Positions 1-8,902 of a stretch of DNA of 64,000 nt are shown here, one piece after another. The position numbers and the translations under genes were made by a program. Origin of the DNA: Nitrospira tepida (GTDB lineage Bacteria; Nitrospirota; Nitrospiria; Nitrospirales; Nitrospiraceae); NCBI RefSeq assembly GCF_947241125.1, contig NZ_OX365700.1:4312461-4376460 (forward strand). Reading direction: 5' to 3'. The notes under the pieces were generated by a model. It had not been told where the DNA came from. It did not search any database and saw nothing but the letters and a program-made list of their open reading frames with translations. Positions within the stretch are counted from its first letter, which is position 1. Each line of letters begins with the position of its first letter.

Positions 1-2
1 CG

Positions 3-56
3 GGCGACCGGCTCATCCTGCTGAAATCGGTGCAGGACCCCGCGACGACCACCTGA
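3..56 (+). CDS. C-terminal tail of a gene cut by the window edge
   Basis: An open frame enters from the left edge and ends at TGA 54-56, encoding a short tail with GDRLILLKSV followed by QDPATTT. The tail resembles the last strand of a TrkA-C/RCK domain as found at the end of potassium channel or transport regulators. That is only a guess from about ten residues. It converges on the ATP-grasp gene; a weak TCCCG/CGGGA hairpin lies between them at 58-71. Confidence 0.4.
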   Translation, partial: GDRLILLKSVQDPATTT

Positions 57-98
57 TTCCCGGACGCGGGATTGGGGACGCGAAGGAGCCGGAAGTCG

Positions 99-1148
99 TC
101 AAAATGATCCGCTGGCGATTCGATCGGAGAGAATGGCCGCCGGCTTCCAGCGCAGGCCTAGATCCAGAATGCGTTTGATCAAGGCTGGGTAGGCCAGACC
201 CATGTGCGCCGCCGAGTCGGCCAAATCTTCGCCCTGAGCGATCTGCGGGGTGGGGTTGGCTTCCAGGAGCGATACCTGTCCCGAGGCATCGAGCCGGAAA
301 TCGATCCTGGCATAGCCGCTGAGTCCCAGCACGTGATAGACGGTTTTGGCGAGACGGCCCACCGTCTCCGTCGTCCCGTCCGGCAGGTCCTTCGCTTCTC
401 CGGACGTCACCCCGTATTTCTTTTGATATTTGCGGCTCCATTTCACCCGCTGCGTCGCGATCCGCTTCGCGTCCGCCGGGAGCCCGTCGAGATAGAGCTC
501 CCACACCGGCAGGGTATGGAGGCGCCGATTCCCGAGCACGCCGACATACAGCTCGCGTCCTTCGATATACCGCTCCACAAGGGCCCCCGTCCCCAGGCTT
601 TGATGAATGAACGCCACCCGTTCCTGCAACTTTCCGTCGTCTTCGACGATGGAGGCCTGCGAAATGCCCAAGGACGCCTCCTCCGAGATCGACTTCACGA
701 TGAGCGGAAAGGCCAGCTCCTTGGGCCGCTTGACCGTACGGCCCGGCGGGACGGTGAAGAACTCCGGGATGGGTACGGCATGGTAATGGAGAATTTTCTT
801 GGCCAAGGCCTTGTCGCGCGCGATCATCAACCCCCGCGGGTTGCATCCCGTGTAGGGAACCCGCAACAGTTCCAAATAGGACACCACGTTCTGGTCATAA
901 ATGGCGACCCCGTTGAACTCCTCCAGCAGGTTGAAGGCGATGTGCGGCTTCCACTCGTCCACGGCCCGCCGGATCACGGCCAGCTCGTCGCTCACGCCGA
1001 GCGGGCGCACCTCGTGCCCCAGCGTCCGCAATGTGCTGACGACATCGTATTCCGTCTTCCACTCCGCGTCGGACAGATCCACCCCCTCAACCGATTCCGG
1101 CGGGACCAGATCGGCATGCACCAGGACCAGCACGCGGAGTTTCTTCAT
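99..1148 (-). CDS. ATP-grasp ligase, D-alanine-D-alanine ligase-like
   Basis: A 349-residue protein of the ATP-grasp fold. The N-terminal part resembles a pre-ATP-grasp domain; a stretch with YTGCNPRGLMIARDK near residue 105 matches the turn into the ATP-grasp core of D-Ala-D-Ala ligase relatives, and the C-terminal LLEANPTPQIA supplies the metal-binding Glu/Asn. Such enzymes join a carboxylate to an amine using ATP; the substrate cannot be read here. The start ATG at 1148 overlaps the stop of the metallopeptidase gene by 4 bp (ATGA), so translation is probably coupled. A longer open frame upstream exists but lies inside the neighbour. It is the last gene of a three-gene unit with a zinc peptidase and an MscS channel. 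Confidence 0.85.
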   Translation of the reverse strand: MKKLRVLVLVHADLVPPESVEGVDLSDAEWKTEYDVVSTLRTLGHEVRPLGVSDELAVIRRAVDEWKPHIAFNLLEEFNGVAIYDQNVVSYLELLRVPYTGCNPRGLMIARDKALAKKILHYHAVPIPEFFTVPPGRTVKRPKELAFPLIVKSISEEASLGISQASIVEDDGKLQERVAFIHQSLGTGALVERYIEGRELYVGVLGNRRLHTLPVWELYLDGLPADAKRIATQRVKWSRKYQKKYGVTSGEAKDLPDGTTETVGRLAKTVYHVLGLSGYARIDFRLDASGQVSLLEANPTPQIAQGEDLADSAAHMGLAYPALIKRILDLGLRWKPAAILSDRIASGSF

Positions 1149-2236
1149 AGCGCGACCCGGTGGCGGCCGCTGTGCAGATAGTTCATGGTCTGGACCGTCA
1201 GCAGCACCGCAAAATCCATCTTCGCCTGTTCCTCCGGCGAGGCCAGCCGCAGATTCAGCTCCCGGCATCGCCGGATCATGTCCTCCAGGACCCGGTCGAT
1301 CGTGTAGCGATATTCGCCGGTCCAGCCGGCGACCTTGCGGCAGACTTCCTTGCGCACCTGCGCGAGGAACGTCGCCGCGCTCTTGTTGTTCGCGGCCTCC
1401 GGCGCGTCAGTGAACAGCCGGCGGAGGTCGCGGTCATAGAACGTCGGATGCTCCAGGCCGTACCGGAGGCGCTTGTCCCGATAATGGTCGCGCAGGGTCT
1501 TGCGCAATCGCGGGAGCGGATCGACCTGCAGGCGCGACCGCACGAGCGGCGGTTTGCCGGCCAGGTCCCCCATCACCCCGTCCACATACTCGAGCTTCTT
1601 CAAGGCCGGCCAATCGGCATAGCGCTCGCGCCACATGGAGTCCGGATTGAGCCAGACCGCGAAGGTCTCCGCGAAATCCTCGTCCGGATGGCTTTGGGCG
1701 TACCACATGTCCAAGTGCAACACGAAACTCTTGCTGTAGGGTTTGGGCGTGTAGAACTTCGGATAAGACGTCGAGGATTTGCCGAACAACTGCCGGCGAT
1801 CCCTGCGTCGCCGTAGCCGGTAGGCGTTTTCAATGGCATGGCCGGCCTCGTGCCGGAGAATGCGCATGCAGGATTCCGGCGTGCCGCCCTCGACCTCCAG
1901 CATTTGGTTCAGCTCCAGCTTGGCGAGGCGCGGGTGCGCCAGGTAAAAGGGAATGGCGATGCCCGGGACGCCGTCCGGGCTGAACCACTCGCTGGAGAGC
2001 CAGCAATGGGGCCGAAAGACCAGCCGGTGGGCGGCCAACTCGCCGTGGAGCCGATCGATCTGCTCGCGGACTTGGCTCCGCTTAAGATCCAAACGCAGGT
2101 CGCACAGGCGCAGATCCAGCAATTGCTCGTCCGACCAGCCGGCCCACGCAGGCTCGCCGTCGCCGCTCGTCGGGCTGGTGTCGCTCGGCGTCATGACGAA
2201 TTCGCCGCTTTCCCGACCGCGCGCCCGGTCGCTCAT
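1145..2236 (-). CDS. Putative zinc-binding metallopeptidase
   Basis: A 363-residue protein with a zincin motif HEAGH at about residues 129-133 (RHEAGHAIENA) and a downstream acidic stretch DEDFAETFAVW near residue 190 that could give the third zinc ligand. No signal peptide is seen, so it is likely cytoplasmic. I recognise it as a putative zinc-binding metallopeptidase, but the substrate is unknown. Start ATG 2236 overlaps the mscS stop by 4 bp (ATGA), and its own stop overlaps the ATP-grasp start in the same way. The tight coupling suggests that peptidase and ligase act on one pathway, perhaps peptide or cell-wall tailoring; this is inference. Confidence 0.8.
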   Translation of the reverse strand: MSDRARGRESGEFVMTPSDTSPTSGDGEPAWAGWSDEQLLDLRLCDLRLDLKRSQVREQIDRLHGELAAHRLVFRPHCWLSSEWFSPDGVPGIAIPFYLAHPRLAKLELNQMLEVEGGTPESCMRILRHEAGHAIENAYRLRRRRDRRQLFGKSSTSYPKFYTPKPYSKSFVLHLDMWYAQSHPDEDFAETFAVWLNPDSMWRERYADWPALKKLEYVDGVMGDLAGKPPLVRSRLQVDPLPRLRKTLRDHYRDKRLRYGLEHPTFYDRDLRRLFTDAPEAANNKSAATFLAQVRKEVCRKVAGWTGEYRYTIDRVLEDMIRRCRELNLRLASPEEQAKMDFAVLLTVQTMNYLHSGRHRVAL

Positions 2237-3147
2237 GCGGTCCCTTCGGATGCTCCCTGCATCCCCCGAACATACAAGGCCGGAGGCGCGCCGTTCTTGG
2301 GTTCTCCCCAATAGATCGTTCGGTGGGGAAACGGAATCTCAATCCCCTTCGCGTCGAAGGTCTTCTTGATCCGTCGATTCATCTCCCGGCCGATCCGCCA
2401 CTGTTGGATCGGTCGGGTCTTGATCCGGCACTTGATGATGACCGCCGAATCCGCGAATTGATCGACCCCCAGCATCTCCAACGGTTCGAGAATGTCCGCG
2501 GCATAGGTCGGGTCGGCTTGCAACTCCGCGGCGATCTCCTTCAAGACGGCCATCACCTCATCGACATCCTCCCGATAGGCCACGCCCACGTCAAACAAAT
2601 AGAACGAATAGCCTTTTGTCATGTTCTTGACCTTGTCCACGGCTCCGTTCGGCACGACATGAACGTTCCCCGAAAGGTCGCGCAGGGTGATGGTCCGCAG
2701 CTTGACCTCTTCGACCAGCCCGCCGACGCCGGCGATCTCGACGACGTCCCCCACCCGGACCGAGTCCTCCAAGAGAATGAAGAACCCGGAAATCACATCC
2801 TTGACCAAACTCTGGGCGCCGAACCCGATGGCCAAGCCGCCCAAGCCGGCCGCGGCCAAGAGGGGCTTGAGATCCACCCCCACCTCCGACAGGATCATCA
2901 TGCCGCCGACGGCCATGGCGACGATCCGCGCCACGTCGCGCACCACGCTCGCGAGCGTGTCCGCGCGTTTGATTTCCGACGGACCAGGCAGCCTTCCCTC
3001 ATACAAACGCCGGAACCTCGCCGTCAGGCGTTTGACCAGGCTCAGGGCCACCATGAGGACCACGCTGATGACGACGATCCGGAGTCCCGACGTCGCCAAC
3101 CAATCCAACGATCGTTCGAAGAAGCGCGCCCAGAACGACTCTCCCAT
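2233..3147 (-). CDS. MscS-family mechanosensitive channel
   Basis: A 304-residue small-conductance mechanosensitive channel. The N-terminus has hydrophobic segments at about residues 20-40 and 75-95. The pore helix region is Gly/Ala rich (LLAAAGLGGLAIGFGAQ), followed by the typical VKDVISGFFILLED and a beta domain with VGDVVEIAGVGG and VPNGAV. These features define MscS. Start ATG 3147 follows GGGAGGG at good spacing; a start 15 codons upstream is less likely. It heads the coupled unit with the metallopeptidase and ATP-grasp genes. The expected role is pressure release on osmotic downshock. Confidence 0.92.
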   Translation of the reverse strand: MGESFWARFFERSLDWLATSGLRIVVISVVLMVALSLVKRLTARFRRLYEGRLPGPSEIKRADTLASVVRDVARIVAMAVGGMMILSEVGVDLKPLLAAAGLGGLAIGFGAQSLVKDVISGFFILLEDSVRVGDVVEIAGVGGLVEEVKLRTITLRDLSGNVHVVPNGAVDKVKNMTKGYSFYLFDVGVAYREDVDEVMAVLKEIAAELQADPTYAADILEPLEMLGVDQFADSAVIIKCRIKTRPIQQWRIGREMNRRIKKTFDAKGIEIPFPHRTIYWGEPKNGAPPALYVRGMQGASEGTA

Positions 3148-3242
3148 GAATGCCCTCCCTTTCTCGGAACCGGCCGGTCGCGCCGGCGGCATGACCGGCC
3201 CCGGTTGCCGTCAGCCCGGTTGCCGTCAGACAGACTTTCCGC

Positions 3243-5129
3243 TCACGACGTGCCCTCGGACAGGAAGACGCCGACCCCATAGGCCGGCAGGCTGAGGGTT
3301 GCCCCCCCTGCCGTGATCCGGATCTCAGCCGGAAGCCGGTGCTCTCCTGATCCACCTGATTCAGCGCTCGTCGATTCCAGGAACAGCTTCCACAACCCGG
3401 CCGGCTCGTGGAGCGCGAGCGACACCGGCCTCGGACTGAACCCCAGCAGGATCAGCGCTGACCGTTCCCCCTCGCCATATCGATGGACCGCGAGCACCTG
3501 GGAGGACGCGAATAGCCGGACCTGATGCCGATGCCGGTCCGAAACCGCCGCTCCCAACGACGGGACGCGCTTTCTCAGGTCGATCAGCGTTTTGGTCCAG
3601 CGCAGCAGTTCCGCTTGACGCCCCTGCGCGCGCGTCTCCATCCGCAGGCGCGACCGGTCGAACGTGGCGACGTCCTGCGGATCGGGCAAGTCCTCCCGCC
3701 AGCCGAACGAGGCGAACTCTTCCCGCCTCCCGCGGCGCACCGCTTCGACCAATTGCGGATCGCCGTGCTCGATGAAGTATTGGAACGGCGCGGTCTCCCC
3801 ATATTCTTCGCCCATGAACAGCAACGGCACGCTGGGGCTCAACAGGACGGAGGCCGCGGCGACCTTGAGCGCGTCGAACGGCGCCAACGTGGAGAGACGA
3901 TCGCCCAACGCGCGGTTGCCGATCTGGTCGTGATTCTGCGCGAAGACGACGAACTGCACGGGAGGACGCCCGCGGGAGGCATTGCCGTGCCGCCGCCGCC
4001 GAAACCGCGAATATTGCCCGGCATAGACGAACCCGTCCTGCCACGCCGTCGCCAGATCCGGCAACCCGTGGAAATCCTCATAATAGCCGGCCCGCTCGCT
4101 CACCAGGCTCGTCCGGAGCGCATGGTGAAAGTCGTCGTTCCACTGGGCATCCAACCCGTAGCCCCCCTGATCCCGGGGTGAAATGATTCGGACATCGTTC
4201 AGCGAGCTTTCGGCAATCACCAGGATGCGGCGGCCCAGCCTGGCCGCCTGGTCATGCACGGCCGCGCCGATCTCGTCCAGGATATGTTGGGCGCCGAAAT
4301 CATAGATCCCGTGAATCGCGTCCAGCCGGAGCGCATCGATATGGAAGTCGGTCGTCCAGTAGAGCGCGTTGCTGACGACATAGTGGCGAACCCCATCGCT
4401 GTCCGGACCGTCGTAATTGATGGCCGAGCCCCAAGGCGTCCGGTAATGATCCGTGAAGTAGGGACCGAACTCGCCGAGATAGTTGCCCTCCGGCCCGAGA
4501 TGGTTGTACACGACATCAAGGATCACCGCGAGGCCCTTGGCATGACAGGCATCGACGAGCCGCTTGAGCCCCTGCGGCCCGCCATAGGACGATTGCGGCG
4601 CGTAGGGATAGACGCCGTCGTACCCCCAATTCCGGCGTCCCGGAAATTGCGCGACCGGCATCAGCTCGATCGCCGTGATCCCCACCTCCTGCTTGAGATA
4701 GTCCAACAGTGGAATCACGGCCTCGAAGGTGCCGGCCTGAGTAAAGGTGCCGACGTGCAGCTCGTAGATGATCAGCTCCTCCAGCGGCAACCCCCGCCAG
4801 CCTCGATCGGTCCAGTGAAACGAGGAGTGATCCACGACGGCCGACGCGGCGTGCACCCCCTCCGGTTGAAACTGCGAGGCCGGATCCGGCCGCTCGATCC
4901 GGTCGTCCAGCCGATACAGGTACCGGTCGCCAGGCCGGACCTGCGGCACGACCGCCTCGAAGTAGCCGAAGTCTTGCGGCTTCATCGGTACCAGCCTGGG
5001 AACCGCGCCGGGCAACCGGACCGCCACGTCCTTGGCCCGCGGCGCCCACACGCGGAACCGCGTGGAGTCGTCGCCGAGATAGCGCGCGCTAAGATCGAGC
5101 TGTTTGATCTGCGTAGGATCGTCGGCCAT
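3243..5129 (-). CDS. treZ: Malto-oligosyltrehalose trehalohydrolase (TreZ)
   Basis: A 628-residue GH13 enzyme that releases trehalose from maltooligosyl trehalose, downstream of TreY. The N-terminal CBM48-like domain (RFRVWAPRAKDVAVRL) precedes the TIM barrel. Catalytic regions are visible: DALRLDAIHGIYD with the nucleophile Asp, AESSLND with the acid Glu, and FAQNHDQIGNRALGDR with the transition-state Asp. No treY is in the window. ATG 5129 is chosen because GGAGGG lies five to six bases upstream; an in-frame ATG at 5141 overlaps that Shine-Dalgarno site. The ribosome-binding site is the edge of a dispersed repeat (5136-5183). glgX is divergent, so glycogen breakdown and trehalose synthesis share this region. 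Confidence 0.93.
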   Translation of the reverse strand: MADDPTQIKQLDLSARYLGDDSTRFRVWAPRAKDVAVRLPGAVPRLVPMKPQDFGYFEAVVPQVRPGDRYLYRLDDRIERPDPASQFQPEGVHAASAVVDHSSFHWTDRGWRGLPLEELIIYELHVGTFTQAGTFEAVIPLLDYLKQEVGITAIELMPVAQFPGRRNWGYDGVYPYAPQSSYGGPQGLKRLVDACHAKGLAVILDVVYNHLGPEGNYLGEFGPYFTDHYRTPWGSAINYDGPDSDGVRHYVVSNALYWTTDFHIDALRLDAIHGIYDFGAQHILDEIGAAVHDQAARLGRRILVIAESSLNDVRIISPRDQGGYGLDAQWNDDFHHALRTSLVSERAGYYEDFHGLPDLATAWQDGFVYAGQYSRFRRRRHGNASRGRPPVQFVVFAQNHDQIGNRALGDRLSTLAPFDALKVAAASVLLSPSVPLLFMGEEYGETAPFQYFIEHGDPQLVEAVRRGRREEFASFGWREDLPDPQDVATFDRSRLRMETRAQGRQAELLRWTKTLIDLRKRVPSLGAAVSDRHRHQVRLFASSQVLAVHRYGEGERSALILLGFSPRPVSLALHEPAGLWKLFLESTSAESGGSGEHRLPAEIRITAGGATLSLPAYGVGVFLSEGTS

Positions 5130-5135
5130 AAGACC

Positions 5136-5315
5136 CTCCATACCGAGCTTTGCTAGAGCCGGCGGCTCATCGGGCGTAGCCCCTCTTCATGGGCGCCGCC
5201 GGAGAGACACCTCACGTGGCTTTTCTTTCGCCTTTCTCCATACCGAGCTTTGCTAGAGCCGGCGGCTCATCGGGCGTAGCCCCCTCTATACCAAGCTACG
5301 CTTGAACCGCCGGCT
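5136..5315 (-). repeat. Dispersed repeat units forming the treZ leader
   Basis: A 48-bp exact direct repeat occurs at 5136-5183 and 5236-5283, 100 bp apart; a diverged third core lies at 5284-5315. Read on the minus strand toward treZ, each unit has CCGGCGGC, an inner GGGC-TAC-GCCC hairpin, GCCGCCGG, a small second hairpin, then GGTATGGAG (GGTATAGAG in the third). The second hairpin is AGC-AAA-GCT in the exact copies and CAAGC-GTA-GCTTG in the third. The proximal copy ends in GGTATGGAGGG, which serves as the treZ Shine-Dalgarno site. Related units occur at 9660-9930 and 59584-59755. Confidence 0.9.
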
Positions 5316-5520
5316 ATTCATTGTGCTTTTGTAACTGAGCCGGCGGAGAAGCACCTTGTGCGTGTTCCCATTCTCCGCTTTCATGGGCCGCCGGAGAAAC
5401 CCTGCCAGGGTTCTCCTCGCCCTTCTCCCGATTCAAACTCTGCTTTGCGCAGTCTGCCAGATGCCTCGCGCCTACACCAGCGGCGCCGGAGAATTCCCGG
5501 GCGAGGCCTTGCATAGCAGC
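5316..5520. repeat. Degenerate repeat cores between treZ and glgX
   Basis: This part of the 460-bp divergent gap holds further weak copies of the same family: GCCGGCGGAGAAGCACC near 5339, GCCGCCGGAGAAACCC near 5388 followed by an inverted AACCCTG/CAGGGTT, and GGCGCCGGAGAATTCCC near 5482. I see no gene here. The promoters of treZ and glgX should lie in this gap, but no clear -35/-10 pair could be assigned. Confidence 0.6.
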
Positions 5521-5591
5521 CCGCCGGCCCGTTAGAACTTGTAGGCATCGACAACGACCCTGACCGCAACCGCCGTCTTGGAGGCTGTTTC

Positions 5592-7763
5592 ATGAGAGTT
5601 TGGCCGGGAAAACCCTACCCTCTTGGGGCCACGTGGGATGGAGAGGGAGTGAATTTCGCGCTGTTCTCCGAGAACGCGTCGGGAGTGGAACTCTGCCTGT
5701 TCGACGATCCGCGCGCCAAGCAGGAATCGCATCGGATCAGGCTCGAGGAGCGGACCGATCAAATCTGGCACGTGTATATTCCCGGATTGTGGCCGGGGCA
5801 GCATTACGGCTACCGGGTGCAGGGCCCCTACGAGCCGGCGGAAGGCCATCGATTCAATCCCAACAAATTGCTGATCGACCCCTACGCCAAATCCATCGCC
5901 GGCCTCATCGAGTGGTCGGACGCGATGTTCGGGTATCCGATCGGGCACCCGGACGCGGACCTGGCCTTTGACGAACGAGACAATGCCGGCAATGTGCCCA
6001 AGTGCGTCGTGATCGACTCCGCCTTCACCTGGGGGGGCGACCGCCCGCTCAAGACGCCGTGGGAGAAGACGATTATCTATGAAGCCCATGTCAAGGGGAT
6101 GACGGCCCGTCATCCCGAGGTCCCGGACCATATGCGCGGCACCTACTCGGGCCTGACCACTCCCGCCATCATCGACCACCTCGTCAACCTGGGCGTCACG
6201 GCCATCGAATTGCTCCCGGTGCACCATTTCGTCCGTGACAAGCATCTGGCGGACCGCGGCCTGACCAATTACTGGGGCTACAACACGATCGGGTTCTTTG
6301 CGCCGGACATCCGCTATGCCGTGTCCCCCATCCGTGGCCGGCACGTGCGCGAGTTCAAGACCATGGTCAAGACGTTGCATAGCGCCGGGATCGAGGTCAT
6401 CCTGGACGTGGTCTACAACCATACGGCCGAAGGAAACCATTTGGGGCCGACGCTGTCGTTTCGCGGCATCGACAACGCCTCCTACTACCGGTTGGTCGCC
6501 GACGACAAACGGTATTACATGGACTATACCGGCTGCGGCAACACGCTGAACGTCACGCACCCGCGGACCCTGCAACTGATCATGGACAGCCTGCGCTACT
6601 GGGTGACCGAGATGCACGTGGACGGATTCCGATTCGATCTCGCCGCGGCCCTGGCGCGAGAGCTGCACGAAGTCGATCGGCTGAGCGCCTTCTTCGACAT
6701 TCTCCACCAGGATCCGATCCTCTCCCAGGTCAAGCTCATCGCCGAGCCCTGGGACCTCGGCGAGGGTGGCTATCAGGTGGGCAACTTCCCGGTCGGCTGG
6801 GCGGAATGGAACGGCAAATATCGGGACACGATCCGGCGATACGTCAAGGGCGACGGAGGCCAGGTGGCGGAGCTGGGATATCGCCTGACGGGCAGCAGCG
6901 ATCTCTATGCCGCGAGCGGCCGGCGCCCCTTCGCGAGCGTGAACTTCATCACGGCCCACGACGGGTTCACGCTCCACGATTTGGTGTCCTACAACCACAA
7001 GCACAATGAAGCCAACGGCGAGCAGAATCGCGACGGGACCGACGACAACCTAAGTTGGAACTGCGGGGTGGAGGGTCCGACCAACGGGCGGACCATCCTG
7101 GAATTGCGCGAACGCCAGAAGCGCAACTTTCTGGCGATCCTGTTCCTCTCGCAGGGCATCCCGATGCTGTGCGGCGGCGACGAAATCGGCCGGACCCAAC
7201 GCGGCAACAACAACGCCTATTGCCAGGACAACGACATCAGTTGGTTCGATTGGCAACTGGATCAACCCAGGCGGGACTTGTTGGAATTCACGCGCAACCT
7301 GATCGCATTGCGCAAACAGCATCCGGTCTTGCGCCGGCGCCGATTCTTTCAGGGGCGGCACATCCGGGGATCGGAGGTCAAGGACCTGGCCTGGTTTCGT
7401 CCCGACGGCAAGGAGATGACGGACGAGGATTGGGACCGGGGATTCGTCCGCTCGCTCGCGCTGCGTCTGGCGGGGGATGCGATCGAGGAGACCGATGAAC
7501 AAGGCCGGCGGCTTATCGACGATACCCTGTTGATTCTGCTGAACGCGCATCACGAGCCGTTGGACTTTACCCTGCCCGCGCATAAACGCGGCGTGCGCTG
7601 GCAATCGGTGCTCGACACGTCATGGGACCACGGGCATCGCCGGCAAGTCGTCGTCCTCAAAGGGGGCGAGCAGTATGCGCTCAGCGCGCGGACCATCGCC
7701 GTGCTGAAACTCCGAAGCCAACAGCGGGCGTCCGCTTCGGATGCCGGCGGTGGAACCGCGTAA
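5592..7763 (+). CDS. glgX: Glycogen debranching enzyme GlgX
   Basis: A 723-residue GH13 isoamylase-type debranching enzyme that hydrolyses alpha-1,6 branches of glycogen limit dextrin. The N-terminal CBM48 domain starts with the family motif [19 protein letters not shown]. In the barrel, [14 protein letters not shown] holds the nucleophile, IAEPWDLG the general acid, and [15 protein letters not shown] the third acidic residue. Its length matches GlgX. ATG 5592 has GGAGG eight bases upstream. It stands divergent to treZ and is followed after five bases by the sensor kinase gene, which may be co-transcribed. Confidence 0.95.
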   Translation: MRVWPGKPYPLGATWDGEGVNFALFSENASGVELCLFDDPRAKQESHRIRLEERTDQIWHVYIPGLWPGQHYGYRVQGPYEPAEGHRFNPNKLLIDPYAKSIAGLIEWSDAMFGYPIGHPDADLAFDERDNAGNVPKCVVIDSAFTWGGDRPLKTPWEKTIIYEAHVKGMTARHPEVPDHMRGTYSGLTTPAIIDHLVNLGVTAIELLPVHHFVRDKHLADRGLTNYWGYNTIGFFAPDIRYAVSPIRGRHVREFKTMVKTLHSAGIEVILDVVYNHTAEGNHLGPTLSFRGIDNASYYRLVADDKRYYMDYTGCGNTLNVTHPRTLQLIMDSLRYWVTEMHVDGFRFDLAAALARELHEVDRLSAFFDILHQDPILSQVKLIAEPWDLGEGGYQVGNFPVGWAEWNGKYRDTIRRYVKGDGGQVAELGYRLTGSSDLYAASGRRPFASVNFITAHDGFTLHDLVSYNHKHNEANGEQNRDGTDDNLSWNCGVEGPTNGRTILELRERQKRNFLAILFLSQGIPMLCGGDEIGRTQRGNNNAYCQDNDISWFDWQLDQPRRDLLEFTRNLIALRKQHPVLRRRRFFQGRHIRGSEVKDLAWFRPDGKEMTDEDWDRGFVRSLALRLAGDAIEETDEQGRRLIDDTLLILLNAHHEPLDFTLPAHKRGVRWQSVLDTSWDHGHRRQVVVLKGGEQYALSARTIAVLKLRSQQRASASDAGGGTA

Positions 7764-7768
7764 TCGGC

Positions 7769-8902
7769 GTGCCTCGCAGGCGTCACAGAGGAAGGTCCGC
7801 CGGGCGGCGGCCTCGCCCGTCCTCCCCGGAGGCCGGTGCCGCCCGTCGATGCGGCCAAGCCGTCCCGCCCCAGGCCGACGCCCTCTACGATGCCGCGCTC
7901 CGCGGGCCCCTGCCGATCGTCGTGTATGCCGCGAGGCCGCTGGGCCGCTTTTCCAAGACCTGGATCAGCGAGACGGTCGCGCGGATGACCGGTTTCGCGA
8001 CGAACGACTTTCTTCGCAAACCCGGACTCTGGCTGTCCCGCGTCCACGCCAAGGACCGCATCAGGGTGCGACAGGTCTTCCAAGCGGCTCGCCGGGGGGA
8101 CGCCGGCATCGTGGAATACCGGTGGCGAACCGCCGATGGAACCTATCGTTGGTTTCTGGACGCTGTCAGCGGGCAGGGGGATGGAACGAACCGGCCCCGC
8201 CAACTGATCGGCCTCTGGATCGACATCACCAGGCGCAAGCTTGCCGAAGAGGCCAGGCAGATGATCGAAGCCCAACTCCGCCAATCCCTGGATGAGCGGG
8301 CCAGGCTCGCGCGGGACCTGCATGACGACATCATTCAATCTCTCTACGCCGTCGGGTTGAACCTGGGGGAATGCCGGCAGGTATTGGCCGCCGATCAAGG
8401 GCGCGCCCAGCAACTGCTGAACCATGCCGCCACCGGGCTGAACGCCGTCCTCCGGGACCTCCGCCTCTACATTGCCGGATTGGAGCCCGAGGCCTCGCGC
8501 GGGCACAGCCTGCGGGAGGCCATGCGATCCCTGGCCGCAGGCATGCAGGCCACCGGGCTCATCCAGTGGGAGGTCCAGGTGGACCCCCGGGTGTCCCGCC
8601 AGTTGTCGCCCATGGAACGGTTGTCCTTCATCCAGATCGCCAAGGAAGCCATGAGCAACAGCCTCCGCCATGCCCGCGCGCAACACGGGCTGATCGCGGT
8701 GCGTCGCTGCCACGGCGCGCCCACGTTGCTCATCGAAGACGACGGCGTGGGCTTCGACGTCCGGACCATCGGCGATCATGCCGGCCGCGGGTTGCGCAAC
8801 ATCCGGGCCCGGGCCGGCCAACTGGCCGCGCACCTGAGCGTGGAGAGCCGTTTCGGCGGAGGCACGCGCATCATGCTGCGTCTTCCGGTGAAGGCCCGAT
8901 GA
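7769..8902 (+). CDS. PAS-domain sensor histidine kinase, NarX/HisKA_3 type
   Basis: About 377 residues. A PAS_3-like sensor region lies at roughly residues 50-155 (EYRWRTADGTYRWFLDAVSG, then LIGLWIDITRRK). The HisKA_3 dimer/phosphoacceptor box RLARDLHDDIIQSLY is near residue 175, and a HATPase_c domain follows with IEDDGVGFDVRT and GRGLRNIRARA. No transmembrane segment is seen, so sensing is probably cytoplasmic. The start is uncertain: GTG 7769 is the first codon after the glgX stop and lacks a clear Shine-Dalgarno site; the open frame extends upstream within glgX. Its stop overlaps the start of the response regulator (ATGA), so the two form one system. The signal is unknown; linkage to glgX hints at carbon-storage control. 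Confidence 0.88.
   Translation: MPRRRHRGRSAGRRPRPSSPEAGAARRCGQAVPPQADALYDAALRGPLPIVVYAARPLGRFSKTWISETVARMTGFATNDFLRKPGLWLSRVHAKDRIRVRQVFQAARRGDAGIVEYRWRTADGTYRWFLDAVSGQGDGTNRPRQLIGLWIDITRRKLAEEARQMIEAQLRQSLDERARLARDLHDDIIQSLYAVGLNLGECRQVLAADQGRAQQLLNHAATGLNAVLRDLRLYIAGLEPEASRGHSLREAMRSLAAGMQATGLIQWEVQVDPRVSRQLSPMERLSFIQIAKEAMSNSLRHARAQHGLIAVRRCHGAPTLLIEDDGVGFDVRTIGDHAGRGLRNIRARAGQLAAHLSVESRFGGGTRIMLRLPVKAR

Noticed and set aside
5532-7004. 490-residue open frame on the minus strand
   Set aside because: It lies antisense inside glgX, which has full family motifs; no recognisable protein features.
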